NCBI GenBank assembly: GCA_902806205.1
Contig: CADCVR010000064.1
Span: forward strand, 1 to 59,170
Reading direction: 5' to 3'
DNA: 59,170 nucleotides
DNA from: an uncultured Solirubrobacteraceae bacterium
GTDB taxonomy: Bacteria > Actinomycetota > Thermoleophilia > Solirubrobacterales > Solirubrobacteraceae
Positions 41,751 to 49,958 of this stretch are shown in pieces. A program made the position numbers and the translations under genes. How positions within the stretch are numbered: the stretch's first letter is position 1; each line of letters starts with the position of its first letter. The notes below the pieces were generated by a model that was not told the origin of the DNA, did not search any database, and saw only the letters and a program-made list of their open reading frames with translations.

Positions 41751-42083
41751 GTGCTCCAGTCCGTCCCCTTCAGCATCGAATTGCGTCCGGCCCGCAGCGT
41801 CCTGGTCGTTCGTGTCTGCGGCGAGGTCGACCTGCTCACCGCGCCGAAGGTGCAAGCGGTGGTCACCGAGGCGGTCGGGGACGGTTGGGATTCCATCGTC
41901 GTCGACTTCCGTCCGGTGACGTTCATGGACTCGGCCGGCGTGCACTTGCTCTACGCGCTCGAACGCCTGCACGACGAGGGTGTGTCGTGTCGGATCATCG
42001 ACGGGTCGCCCGCCGTGCGAGACGTCCTGTCGCTCGCCGGCGTCAGCCGCGTGCTGCCTTCCGCTGATCCCGCGCTCTTGTGA
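41751..42083 (+). CDS. STAS domain protein (anti-sigma factor antagonist-like)
   Basis: A single-domain STAS protein of about 110 residues. It reads SVLVVRVCGEVDLLTAPKVQ, then VVDFRPVTFMDSAGVHLLYA, with the phospho-acceptor Ser in MDSAG, and CRIIDGSPAVRDVLSLAGVS. It fits the RsbV/SpoIIAA group that controls anti-sigma kinases. I prefer GTG at 41751 with GAGG upstream; the GTG at 41673 would add 26 unstructured residues. No partner kinase is adjacent. It is more canonical than the STAS protein at 15045. Confidence 0.85.
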   Translation: MLQSVPFSIELRPARSVLVVRVCGEVDLLTAPKVQAVVTEAVGDGWDSIVVDFRPVTFMDSAGVHLLYALERLHDEGVSCRIIDGSPAVRDVLSLAGVSRVLPSADPALL

Positions 42084-42146
42084 TGCGCGCTTAGTTGTCG
42101 TGTCGTCTGGACGCGCGTCGGCCGGCAGGTCGCGCGCTGCCGTTCG

Positions 42147-42632
42147 TCAGCTCTGCCCGCTCGAGGAAGGATCGTCCAGGGCGACATCCTCGGTGCTGAC
42201 TTGGCCGGCCGGCTCCCCGCGGAGTTGCGCCTCGGCCGTGGCCTCGATGAGCTCTGCCGGGGCACGGTCGTCGAAGACGAACATCTCGATGATCCGGTCG
42301 GGCTCGAAGAGGATCTGCGACTGATAGGTGAGGACCTTACGTCGGGTGAGCTGCTCGATCATTTCGGTCAGCCGCTCGGTCATCCGGTTCTCGAAGGTCT
42401 GGCGGAAGTCACGAACTCGATCGGCTTCGTCGAATTCCATCATCGTCTTCTCGGCGGTGGTCAGGCCGCCCTGCATGACGATGAAGAGCATGTCGTCGAC
42501 GAAGTACGACTTGGCCTGGGTGGGACCCTTCCCGAAGAACTGCTTCTGCGCTTTGACCATCTCCGTCGAGATCCGGGCCAGAAGCCGGCCGCCCTCCTCG
42601 GGCAAGCGCTGGTCGGGCACGTCTTCGCTCAT
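42147..42632 (-). CDS. MpsC-like (DUF2294) protein
   Basis: A 161-residue protein of the DUF2294 family, named MpsC in a sodium-translocating membrane-potential system in Staphylococcus. Typical segments are EMVKAQKQFFGKGPTQAKSY, DMLFIVMQGGLTTAEKTMME and NRMTERLTEMIEQLTRRKVL, YQSQILFEPDRIIEMFVF. It is soluble, with no membrane segment, and no other Mps gene lies here, so the transport role need not apply. The ATG at 42632 has TACGCT 6 nt upstream instead of a Shine-Dalgarno. Confidence 0.87.
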   Translation of the reverse strand: MSEDVPDQRLPEEGGRLLARISTEMVKAQKQFFGKGPTQAKSYFVDDMLFIVMQGGLTTAEKTMMEFDEADRVRDFRQTFENRMTERLTEMIEQLTRRKVLTYQSQILFEPDRIIEMFVFDDRAPAELIEATAEAQLRGEPAGQVSTEDVALDDPSSSGQS

Positions 42633-43117
42633 CGCCTGAGCGTATCGGCCACGGGACACCGCCTGCGGGGGCAAGGAGATCGCGCTCGACCGACGGGTTG
42701 CTCTCGGCGCGAACGGCTGGTGTGATGCTGCCGATTTCTTTTCCAAGCTCTTTACTGTGAAACGCGCGTGAATCCGTAGAACCTGCGCTATCCTTTGCGC
42801 TACGCACGCTCTGCGTCTTGATCGGGGTCGCAAGCAGGCTCACGCAAACGGACAGGTCGCATGGCTCTCCCCAGGGCGATCGAGCGGTCCCCGGACACCA
42901 GCAGACCTCCGGAGGCCCCTTGCCGACACCAGGACCCGACGCCCGGTACCCCGCATGCTGACCGGTGCTGCGAGCAGCGCCTTCAGCGTCGAAGCACGGC
43001 CTTCCGGCAGCACCTCGTCGAGGACCGGATGACGGGCGGCGCGCCGGCGGTCTGCAACATCCTGAAGCTCGCGAAGCTCGGCGACGCCCTGCCCCATGCC
43101 GATCCGGCGACGCTGTG
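42633..43117. other. Gene-poor stretch
   Basis: About 485 bases. A plus-strand open frame (42861-43118, 85 codons) ends in a TGATG overlap with a small Cys-rich frame; it reads MTGGAPAVCNILKLAKLGDA near its end, which I cannot place. A less GC-rich patch (42740-42830) could be a promoter region. Nothing else is seen. Confidence 0.4.
42639..42644 (-). promoter_or_regulatory. Putative -10 (TACGCT) of the MpsC-like gene
   Basis: TACGCT on the minus strand ends 6 nt before the ATG at 42632. Confidence 0.35.
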
Positions 43118-43312
43118 ATGCGTTGCTGTGAACCGTGCGGGCGCATATTCGCGCCGACGCTCGCCCCGGCGCTCTGCCCAGAATGCGACGTGCCGCTGCT
43201 CCCGCGCGCGGTCACCGCCGCCGGAACCCTGGCACGCAGGCGCCGGGACGACAGGCGAAGAGCAGCACGAGCCGAACGGCGCTGCTACTGGCCGGGCGAG
43301 GCTGCCGGATGA
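43118..43312 (+). CDS. Small putative zinc-ribbon protein
   Basis: A 64-residue frame with two CxxC knuckles: C4-E-P-C7 and C20-P-E-C23, spaced by 12 residues, as in zinc ribbons, followed by an Arg-rich helix (LARRRRDDRRRAARAERR). It starts with ATG overlapping the stop of an upstream 85-codon frame. Small proteins of this type bind DNA, RNA or partner proteins. There is no further evidence that it is expressed; a chance frame is possible. Confidence 0.4.
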   Translation: MRCCEPCGRIFAPTLAPALCPECDVPLLPRAVTAAGTLARRRRDDRRRAARAERRCYWPGEAAG

Positions 43313-43350
43313 AGCACTGAGCACCAGCGTGTGAGCTGACCCGACGCGAC

Positions 43351-43563
43351 CTACTCGCGCTGCTCGACGCCGTCGCCGATGAGCCAGAACATCGGCGGCC
43401 ACAGGCCCACGAACAGCGCGCGCCGCTCGGCGTTGGCGCGCTCGTCGTCGCTGACGGTCTTTCCCCTGATCCAGAGGCCGATGCACAGGCCGATCGACCC
43501 GAGAGAGGCCACGTGCAGGTGCCAGCCGCGCACGCCGGCGCGGTGCAAGAGCTTGGTGAGCAT
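43351..43563 (-). CDS. Small membrane protein
   Basis: A 70-residue protein, LTKLLHRAGVRGWHLHVASL at the start, hydrophobic helices HLHVASLGSIGLCIGLWI (about 15-32) and ALFVGLWPPMFWLIGDGV (about 48-66), with a charged KTVSDDERANAERR loop between. This hairpin topology is common in small actinobacterial membrane proteins. It is divergent from the tandem DUF1990 gene. I do not recognise a family. Confidence 0.6.
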   Translation of the reverse strand: MLTKLLHRAGVRGWHLHVASLGSIGLCIGLWIRGKTVSDDERANAERRALFVGLWPPMFWLIGDGVEQRE

Positions 43564-43635
43564 GGCTGCCAGTCTGCCCGTCCCGGGCACGGACCTACCG
43601 GATACCGACCACGTGCAGCGGGTACCTGTGGCGGC

Positions 43636-44982
43636 GTGCCACACCACCAACCGCTCACCAGGCGCCTGACCACCGCCGCACGCTGGCCCGTCGGCGTCGC
43701 CTTGACGGGCTGGCGCTACTTGTGGCGGCTGACCCCCGTGAACCGCTGGGAGTGGAGCGATTCGCGGGCAGGGGACGAACCGCCGCCGCTCCCGGCGGGC
43801 ACGGACCTGCAGCGTCCCGCGGACGGTGCAGGACCGCTGGTCCATCGGCTCTATCGCCTGCGCATCCGCGAGCCCGAGATGACTCCGGCGCAGCTCATGG
43901 CCGCCATCGCCGCGGACATCGACCAGGTGGCACCGTCGGAGTTCGCAAGCTTTCAGAAGGTCCGCGGCGACGAGGGCGATCTGCGGGTCGAAGACGAGTA
44001 CGTGGTGCGCATGCCCGGCCCGTGGGATGGCCCGGTGAGGGTGGTCGCGGCGAGCGCCGACAAGTTCCGGCTGGCCACGCTGGAGGGTCATCTGGAGGCC
44101 GGGCAGATCGAGTTCAGGGCTCGCACCCACGAAGGGTTGCTGGAGTTCACGATCGAGTCGTGGGCACGCAACGGCGACCGGCTCAGCGACCTGCTCTACT
44201 CGCATCTGCGCGTCTCCAAGGAGGTGCAGCTGCATATGTGGATCTCCGTGCTCGAGCGCGTCGCGCGACTCTCGGGCGGCCGGCGGCACGGGCCGCTCGC
44301 GGTCATCACGCGTCGCGACCAGGAGTCGGACGACGACGACGGCGCGCTGACGGGTCCGCGCAACCGCCGCGCGCGCCGCGGGCTGGCAGCGCTCGAAGGC
44401 CGCGCGCTGAACGTCGATCCCGACGTGGTCGCAACCCGCCAGACGGGGTGGAACGTCGACGAGCTCGCCCGGGAGCTGCCTGGAGAGCCTGCCGGTCCGC
44501 CGGCTCCGGGCGGGAGCTGGGAGACCGCCCGGCGGTTGATGATCGACTATCAGGTCGCCGACCCCGCGATGGTCCGCGCGACGTACCGATCCGGAACACC
44601 GCTCGCCGGGCGCGACATGCTGCTTCAGGTCCGCTACCTGGGGCTGCGCTTCTACGTCGGCGTACGGATCGGGGAGGTCTACGACGAGACGCGCACGGTC
44701 GCCGGCCGCGAGGCCCGCGTCTTCGGCTGGTCCTACAGCACGCTGCAGGGTCACTTCGAAGCGGGCCGCCAGCACTACGAGGTGTGGAAGTGGCTGGGCA
44801 ACGGCGACGTCGAGTTCCGACTGCGGGCGTTCTCCCGCCCGACGAGCGACGGGCCGCGGCTGCGACGCATCGGCTTCCGCCTCGTGGGGCGGAGGAACCA
44901 GCTGAACTTCTACCGCCGGGCGGCGCACCAGATCGCCCACCTGACCGAGGCCCAACTCGAGCTGAACCTTCCGCGTTCCTGA
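43636..44982 (+). CDS. Tandem DUF1990 protein
   Basis: A 448-residue protein with two copies of the DUF1990 domain, which is usually found alone in proteins of about 170-200 residues. Copy 1 (about 65-220) has FRLATLEGHLEAGQIEFRAR and LEFTIESWARNGDRLSDLLY; copy 2 (about 290-445) has FGWSYSTLQGHFEAGRQHYE, VWKWLGNGDVEFRLRAFSRP. Copy 2 is the more typical. A charged linker (RRDQESDDDDGALTGPRNRR) separates them. DUF1990 resembles START-like ligand-binding folds, but no function is established. The start is GTG at 43636 with no strong ribosome site. A hairpin follows its stop. Confidence 0.82.
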   Translation: MPHHQPLTRRLTTAARWPVGVALTGWRYLWRLTPVNRWEWSDSRAGDEPPPLPAGTDLQRPADGAGPLVHRLYRLRIREPEMTPAQLMAAIAADIDQVAPSEFASFQKVRGDEGDLRVEDEYVVRMPGPWDGPVRVVAASADKFRLATLEGHLEAGQIEFRARTHEGLLEFTIESWARNGDRLSDLLYSHLRVSKEVQLHMWISVLERVARLSGGRRHGPLAVITRRDQESDDDDGALTGPRNRRARRGLAALEGRALNVDPDVVATRQTGWNVDELARELPGEPAGPPAPGGSWETARRLMIDYQVADPAMVRATYRSGTPLAGRDMLLQVRYLGLRFYVGVRIGEVYDETRTVAGREARVFGWSYSTLQGHFEAGRQHYEVWKWLGNGDVEFRLRAFSRPTSDGPRLRRIGFRLVGRRNQLNFYRRAAHQIAHLTEAQLELNLPRS

Positions 44983-44998
44983 CGGGGACTGACCCGTC
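44981..44998. terminator. Hairpin between convergent genes
   Basis: GACGGG (44981-44986) pairs with CCCGTC (44993-44998) around GACTGA, between the DUF1990 gene and the fructosamine-kinase-like gene. Its left arm covers the TGA stop. Confidence 0.5.
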
Positions 44999-45002
44999 GC
45001 GC

Positions 45003-45881
45003 TCAGGCGTAGCGCGCCGCGGTGCGGACGGCGCTCGGGCCGTAACCGCCGCCGAACAACGCGGCGTGGACCAGCAGCGGGAACAGCTGCCAGAGCCCGA
45101 CGCGCTCCTCGTGTCCGTCCGCGAGCGGATGAGCCTCGGCGTAGGCGTCGAAGCAGCGCGCCGACGGGCCGCCGAACAGGCGCAGCATCGCGAGATCGAC
45201 CTCTCGATGGCCGCCGTAGGCGGCGGGGTCGACGAGGTACGGGCGCCCGCCCGCGTCCGCCAGCACGTTGCCGCTCCACAGATCGCCGTGCAGGCGGGCG
45301 GGCGCCTCCGGAGGTCCCGCGAGCTCCCCGACCCGCGCGCACACACGCGCGAGCGTCTGCGCGCCGCGCGCGTCCAGCGCGCCGCGATCGCGCGCCGCGC
45401 GGGCGACGGGCTCGAGTCGCTGCTGGACGTAGAACGCCGGCCAGTCGTCCCCGGGGTCGTTGGGCACGACCAGAGCGCCGAGGCGCATCGGGTGCGACGC
45501 GCCGAACGCCGCGGCACCGGCGGCGTGCATCGCGGCCAGTCCCCGACCGAGCTCGAGTTCGCCGTCGGCGCCGAGGCGGCCGGGATCGATCAGCTCCAGC
45601 GCGAGCAGGCGCGCGCCCGGCGCGCCGGAGACCTCGGGGTCGACGACCGCGAGCACCTCCGGCACGCCGATCACCCGAGGCTCGGCGAGCCAGCGGAGAT
45701 CCTCGGCCTCGGCGCGGTAGGTGCCCGGCAGGACATCGGCACTCGTCTTGACGAACACACGGCGCCCGTCGGCGAGCGTCGCGACGAATGCGTCGTTGAG
45801 GTCGCCGCCGGAGACGCTGACCAGTCCGCTGACCCGTGTCGCCAGGGCGTCGGCGAGCGCGCCCGCAACCGCGTGCGACAT
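45003..45881 (-). CDS. Fructosamine kinase family protein
   Basis: A 292-residue kinase of the fructosamine/ketosamine-3-kinase family, which phosphorylates sugars attached to amines and so allows deglycation. The phosphotransferase fold shows FVKTSADVLPGTYRAEAEDL near the start, the catalytic loop RLHGDLWSGNVLAD, and the metal motif LVDPAAYGGHREVDLAM. It overlaps the upstream oxidoreductase gene by the ATGA arrangement and so shares its mRNA. Together they might process a sugar or sugar amine. Confidence 0.9.
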   Translation of the reverse strand: MSHAVAGALADALATRVSGLVSVSGGDLNDAFVATLADGRRVFVKTSADVLPGTYRAEAEDLRWLAEPRVIGVPEVLAVVDPEVSGAPGARLLALELIDPGRLGADGELELGRGLAAMHAAGAAAFGASHPMRLGALVVPNDPGDDWPAFYVQQRLEPVARAARDRGALDARGAQTLARVCARVGELAGPPEAPARLHGDLWSGNVLADAGGRPYLVDPAAYGGHREVDLAMLRLFGGPSARCFDAYAEAHPLADGHEERVGLWQLFPLLVHAALFGGGYGPSAVRTAARYA

Positions 45882-46918
45882 CAGGTCATCTCTCGAACCT
45901 CGACCCAGCGCCGCTCCACGTCGGCCCTGTGCACCGCGTCCAGGACCGCCTGCACGCGCAGCCCCTCGTCGAGCGACGGGTCCGGCGGAGCCCCGTCACG
46001 GATGGCCGACCAGAAGTTCCGCGCGACGCGGGCGTAGGCGGCGCGTGAGCTCGCCTCCAGCGGGCCCTCGCACGTCAGCTCACCGTCGGCGCGCCCCCAC
46101 CAAAGCCGGCGATCGGCGTCGAGCTTGACCGTCCCGCCCGAGCCGTAGACCTCGATGACGTCGCCCCGCTTGTGGTGCGCGGTCGCGACGAGGCTGACGA
46201 CCGCCAGGCCACCGCCCGTGAAGCGCATGAGGATCGTGTAGGTGTCCTCCGCCGTCACCACGCGGACGGCCCCGTCCGCGTCGGCGCGCTCCGGCACCCC
46301 GACCTCGGTGGCCACGGCCACGGCCTCGATGGGGCCGAAGGCCTCAAGCAGCAGGTCGAGGTCGTGGACCCCGTAGCCCTGAAGCCGGCCGCCGCCCATC
46401 TCGGCGTCCTGCACCCAGGTGAACGGGCGCGACCCGGGCTCGGCGTGGTCGGAGTGGACGAGCGAGACCAACACCATCCGGGGTTCTCCCGCGACCTCAC
46501 GGACACGCTCGATCAGCCGCCCGCGCGCCACTTGGAACCGGCGGCCGTAGTTGACCGCGCCGACGACGCCGGCCTCTGCGACGGCTGCCGCGACGCGGCG
46601 CGCCTGGGCGAGGTCGGTCGCCAGCGGCTTCTCGCACAGGACGTGCAGGCCACGCTGCGCCGCGGCGATCGACACGTCGGCGTGCATCGTCACCGGCGTG
46701 GCGACGTGCACCGCCTCGAGCCCCGGCACGCCGAGCAGCTCGTCGAGGTCCGTCGTCCCGAGCGCCACGCCCGCCTCGTCGGCCAGCTCGCGCGCGCGGT
46801 CGGGCCGGCGCGACCACACCGCGACGGGCTCGAACTCCTCGAGCTCGCACAGCACCGGGAGGACGACCTTCGCCCCGTACCCCCCGCCGACGACCGCAAT
46901 CTTGACCGCGCTGACCAT
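45881..46918 (-). CDS. Gfo/Idh/MocA family oxidoreductase
   Basis: A 345-residue NAD(P)-dependent sugar oxidoreductase. The Rossmann motif is VKIAVVGGGYGAKVVLPVL; the signature CEKPLATDLAQARR carries the conserved Lys of EKP. The C-terminal domain has GGGRLQGYGVHDLDLLLEAF, with the usual active-site His/Asp. Substrates in the family are inositols, sugars and sugar acids. It overlaps the fructosamine kinase gene (ATGA). TATCCT lies 6 nt before the ATG. Confidence 0.92.
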   Translation of the reverse strand: MVSAVKIAVVGGGYGAKVVLPVLCELEEFEPVAVWSRRPDRARELADEAGVALGTTDLDELLGVPGLEAVHVATPVTMHADVSIAAAQRGLHVLCEKPLATDLAQARRVAAAVAEAGVVGAVNYGRRFQVARGRLIERVREVAGEPRMVLVSLVHSDHAEPGSRPFTWVQDAEMGGGRLQGYGVHDLDLLLEAFGPIEAVAVATEVGVPERADADGAVRVVTAEDTYTILMRFTGGGLAVVSLVATAHHKRGDVIEVYGSGGTVKLDADRRLWWGRADGELTCEGPLEASSRAAYARVARNFWSAIRDGAPPDPSLDEGLRVQAVLDAVHRADVERRWVEVREMT

Positions 46919-46924
46919 GGGCCC

Positions 46925-46930
46925 AGGATA
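46925..46930 (-). promoter_or_regulatory. Putative -10 (TATCCT) of the oxidoreductase/kinase operon
   Basis: TATCCT on the minus strand ends 6 nt before the ATG at 46918. Confidence 0.4.
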
Positions 46931-47098
46931 GGGACGCCGCTGCGCGCCGATCGCGGAGGAGCGCGCTGGAGCTCGAGCTCCTCACACAACGGCCCCGTCC
47001 GTGCTCCTCTGAGTGGTGCGATACGCGCCGCTGCGCCGAGACGGACTTGCTGCGAGCCACTGCGGAGATTCTTGCGCGTGGAAACCCGAGAACGCGGA

Positions 47099-47104
47099 TA
47101 GACT
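47099..47104 (+). promoter_or_regulatory. Putative -10 (TAGACT) of the repeat-protein gene
   Basis: TAGACT matches the -10 used elsewhere in the window. The transcript would have a leader of about 60 nt with a strong ribosome site (GAGGAG) before the GTG at 47169. No good -35 at 16-18 nt. Confidence 0.4.
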
Positions 47105-47106
47105 GG

Positions 47107-47138
47107 CGTCGCCCAATTCCCCCGTCGCCCAATTCCCC
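47107..47138. repeat. 16-bp tandem repeat in the 5' leader
   Basis: CGTCGCCCAATTCCCC occurs twice in succession (47107-47122, 47123-47138), followed by a related CTGTGCCCAGCCG. It lies in the presumed leader of the repeat-protein gene. Confidence 0.8.
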
Positions 47139-47168
47139 TGTGCCCAGCCGGATGCGAGGAGCACAACG

Positions 47169-48383
47169 GTGCCTACGCCCTATCGCTCATCTTTCGAGTT
47201 CTGCAGTCTGAGGACTGTGGGACTGCTGCTCATACTCACGCTGGGGCTGCTGCTCGGCGGTGCTGACGTCGGTGCCGCCCAACGGCCGGGTGCTCCGCCG
47301 CCGAAGCAATGCTCAGACGGCATGGACAACGACGGCGACGGCAAGACCGACTTCCCGGCCGACACCGGCTGCAGCAACAAGAACGACGACAGCGAGCTCG
47401 ACGTCGCGCCGCCGCCGCCACCACCGCCCGCCCCGGCCTGCTCAGACGGCAAGGACAACGACGGCGACACGAAGGTCGACTTCCCGGCCGACCCCGGCTG
47501 CGTCTCGACCACCGACGACGACGAGACCGACCCCCCGCCACCACCGCCGCCACCACCACCACCACCCGCCCCGCGCTGCTCAGACGGCAAGGACAACGAC
47601 GGCGACGGCAGGGTCGACTTCCCGGCCGACCCCGGCTGCGTCTCGACCAGCGACAACGACGAGACCGACCCCCCGCCACCACCGCCACCGCCCGCCCCAC
47701 ACTGCTCAGACGGCCAGGACAACGACGGCGACGGCAAGATCGACCGCGACGACCCCGGCTGCGTCTCGGGCACGGACAACGACGAGACCGACCCGCCGCC
47801 ACCGCCACCACCACCGTCACCCCCGGCCCCGCACTGCTCAGACGGCCAGGACAACGACGGGGACGCGAAGGTCGACTTTCCCGCCGACCCGGGGTGCGTC
47901 TCGACCAGCGACAACGACGAGATCGACCCTCAGGTGATCGTGCTCGACTCCTCGAGTGCGGCGCTGCCGGGAGTCACCGGCTCCTCGAGCGCCGCACAGC
48001 CCTTGGCCCGCCGCTCCTCGAGCCGTTCGCGGTCACTGCTCAACCCGTTTCCCATCGTGCGGTTACGCGGGCGGATCGTCAACGGCGCGGTTCGGGTCAG
48101 CCTGTTGACGGTGCGAGCGCCGGCCGGGTCGCGGGTCACGGTGCTCTGCCGCGGACGCCTGCGGTCGTGCCCGCGCGCGAAGATCACGTTCATCATGAAA
48201 GGGCGATCGGTGAGACTCCGCTCGTTCGAGCGGCGCATGCGGCCGGGCACGGTCCTGCGCATCTTCGTCACCAAGTCACGCAGGGTGGGGAAGTACACAC
48301 GCTTCGCGATCCGGCGCGGAAGCGCCCCGTCGCGCCGGGATTCGTGCGCGCTTCCCGGCAACACCTCGGTGTCCTGCTCCTGA
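47169..48383 (+). CDS. Secreted protein with five Asp-rich (thrombospondin-3-like) repeats and polyproline spacers
   Basis: A 404-residue exported protein. A signal peptide (VGLLLILTLGLLLGGADVGA) ends near residue 38. Five repeats follow, of the form CSDGKDNDGDGKVDFPADPG, C, VSTxDxDE; the acidic DNDGDG loops match calcium-binding thrombospondin type 3 modules and the two Cys of each unit probably pair. Repeats are joined by proline runs of 7, 12, 8 and 8 residues. The C-terminal 150 residues are Ser/Arg-rich, then a beta domain (RLRGRIVNGAVRVSLLTVRA) with paired Cys. GAGGAG is 8 nt before the GTG start. Likely cell-surface, calcium-stabilised. Confidence 0.82.
   Translation: MPTPYRSSFEFCSLRTVGLLLILTLGLLLGGADVGAAQRPGAPPPKQCSDGMDNDGDGKTDFPADTGCSNKNDDSELDVAPPPPPPPAPACSDGKDNDGDTKVDFPADPGCVSTTDDDETDPPPPPPPPPPPPAPRCSDGKDNDGDGRVDFPADPGCVSTSDNDETDPPPPPPPPAPHCSDGQDNDGDGKIDRDDPGCVSGTDNDETDPPPPPPPPSPPAPHCSDGQDNDGDAKVDFPADPGCVSTSDNDEIDPQVIVLDSSSAALPGVTGSSSAAQPLARRSSSRSRSLLNPFPIVRLRGRIVNGAVRVSLLTVRAPAGSRVTVLCRGRLRSCPRAKITFIMKGRSVRLRSFERRMRPGTVLRIFVTKSRRVGKYTRFAIRRGSAPSRRDSCALPGNTSVSCS
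47310..47930 (+). repeat. Five tandem coding repeats with proline-codon runs
   Basis: Units of about 115-140 bp encode the Asp-rich modules; the C-C-N proline codon runs between them differ in length, which is typical of slippage or unequal recombination. Confidence 0.8.
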
Positions 48384-48414
48384 GCCAAGCGAGACAGAGA
48401 GCGGCCGCGGGGCT

Positions 48415-48441
48415 GGGGAGTCGGCGTTCTCGCCGACCCCC
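48415..48441. terminator. Hairpin between convergent genes
   Basis: GGGG (48415-48418) + bulged A + GTCGGCG (48420-48426) pairs with CGCCGAC (48431-48437) + CCCC (48438-48441) around TTCT. It lies between the two convergent stops and could terminate both. Confidence 0.65.
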
Positions 48442-48447
48442 GGCCAC

Positions 48448-49023
48448 TCAGCCCGAGTCGTCGAAAGTCTCGGGCCGCGGCGACGGAGGCGGAACCGGAG
48501 AAGGAGACGGCCGACGCTGTACGACCGGCGGAGCCGAAGGCGGGGAAGGAGACGGGGGCCGGCGGACGACGGGCGACGGCGGCGGTGGCGGCGGCCGGCG
48601 AGTGATCCGCGGAGCGGGTGGCCGCGGCGCGGCGACGACAACCGGTGCGCGCAGCGGGGGCCGCGTGCGCCGCGCGCGGGAACGCTTCCTCCTGGCGGCC
48701 ACCCGCGTCCGTGTCCGACGTGCCGCGGCACGGTCGCGCGCCCTGCGCGCTGCGGCACGGGCGAGCTGTCGCTGCAGGGACGGCTCCGGCGCGCTTCGCG
48801 GCGGGCGCCGTCCCACCTCCGGGCGACCATCGATCGGACTCTGCCTCGCCGTCGGGACCGAGACCGCTACGCCGCTGTCGACGTCACCTCCGGCTGCTCC
48901 GGTCATGAGCAGCACCCCGAGCCAGACCACCACGCCGACCAGGACGGCGCCAAGAGCCGTCTCGATGTTGCGTTCACGGCGGGTGACGGACTTCCCGCTT
49001 CGATATGGATCTCGTTCGCGCAC
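48448..49023 (-). CDS. Membrane-anchored Pro/Arg-rich protein
   Basis: A protein of about 191 residues. One membrane segment (NIETALGAVLVGVVVWLGVL) follows a short charged cytoplasmic start. The remainder is an Arg/Ala-rich helix (RQLARAAARRARDRAAARRT) and a proline-rich tail (PPPPPPSPVVRRPPSPSPPS). The bias is such that only the membrane segment gives confidence that this frame is coding; the start (GTG at 49023) is uncertain. The basic tail could contact the cell wall, in keeping with the surface proteins around it. Confidence 0.55.
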   Translation of the reverse strand: MRERDPYRSGKSVTRRERNIETALGAVLVGVVVWLGVLLMTGAAGGDVDSGVAVSVPTARQSPIDGRPEVGRRPPRSAPEPSLQRQLARAAARRARDRAAARRTRTRVAARRKRSRARRTRPPLRAPVVVAAPRPPAPRITRRPPPPPPSPVVRRPPSPSPPSAPPVVQRRPSPSPVPPPSPRPETFDDSG

Positions 49024-49166
49024 CCGTTGCACAGCTTCCAGGAGGGTAGCGGTGCGGTCGGGCCGCGGCGTGAGGCGGGCGCGCCCGTGGTCAGAGGGCG
49101 TGGCGAACCGGCGAAGTTCTCTTCGAAGGCGGGCGGCTGCGAACGAGCGGTACTGCCGGCCGCGAA

Positions 49167-49958
49167 TCAGCGTCTGAGCGTCGCGGCGGTGTAGGCGATG
49201 CGCACGGGCTCGCACCAGATGACGATCGAGCGCACGTCCGCCACAGCGACGTCGGGCGGCAGGACGTAGTTCTGCGCGCCGATCGTGGACTTGAGGTCTG
49301 CCACCTTGCGGTGAGGTCCCCTGAGCACCGCCGTCGTCGACCGAGGCGCGGGAACGGCGCTCAGCCAGACCGCCAGATCGGTGTTCGCCGCGGTCGAGAA
49401 CCCGCTCAGGCGCAGGACGAGCCGACCGTCGGCCAGCCGGTGGAGGACGGCCCTCCCGGCGCCCCGGCGCTCGATGGGCCGGAAGCGACCGCGCTTCACG
49501 ACGCGGGTGCGCTTCGCCGACAGGGAGGGGAGCGGCGCCTCGTCGAGTGGCGTCGTCACCTGCTGCTCGACGGTCATGCGCCACCGCCCCTTCGTCGCGA
49601 CGCTCAAGACGATCGCCCCGCGGCCGCGCCCCGCGGCCTCCCGCTTGCCCGGGCACTTGCCGCCGCCGAGCTTGATGTCGTCGGCCGCCACGGCAAACGC
49701 GCTGCTGTCGCACTCCCAGCGGACCCGCCACTGCACCGCGTCGTCGGCGATACGGATCCGGCGCTTCGCGTCACCCTCGACGTCGAGCGTGCGAGTCACC
49801 TCCCAGCGCGGAGCAGCGCGGCCGCGGGCTGCCTCTTCGGCGGCCTTGGTACGCGCCTCGACCGCCTCGAACGGATCGGCTTTCTCCGCGCGCTCCTCTC
49901 CTCCGCAGGCCGCCAGGCTCACGGCAAAAGCAGCAGCGACGCTCGCGCCGAGCCTCAT
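49167..49958 (-). CDS. DM13-domain lipoprotein
   Basis: A 263-residue lipoprotein: signal peptide with lipobox LAAC (Cys near residue 18). The C-terminal 110 residues form a DM13 domain (GRAVLHRLADGRLVLRLSGF, NTDLAVWLSAVPAP, VADLKSTIGAQNYVLPPDV, IVIWCEPVRIAYTAATL), a beta fold with a conserved Cys proposed to take part in electron transfer. The middle is a separate unnamed domain with two Cys. Its ATG overlaps the stop of the haloperoxidase-like gene (ATGA), so the two are coupled and may form a redox pair at the membrane surface. Confidence 0.85.
   Translation of the reverse strand: MRLGASVAAAFAVSLAACGGEERAEKADPFEAVEARTKAAEEAARGRAAPRWEVTRTLDVEGDAKRRIRIADDAVQWRVRWECDSSAFAVAADDIKLGGGKCPGKREAAGRGRGAIVLSVATKGRWRMTVEQQVTTPLDEAPLPSLSAKRTRVVKRGRFRPIERRGAGRAVLHRLADGRLVLRLSGFSTAANTDLAVWLSAVPAPRSTTAVLRGPHRKVADLKSTIGAQNYVLPPDVAVADVRSIVIWCEPVRIAYTAATLRR

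Noticed and set aside
47310-47930. Polymorphic toxin or RHS-like repeats
   Set aside because: The repeats are Asp-rich calcium loops with Cys pairs; there is no toxin domain or immunity gene.
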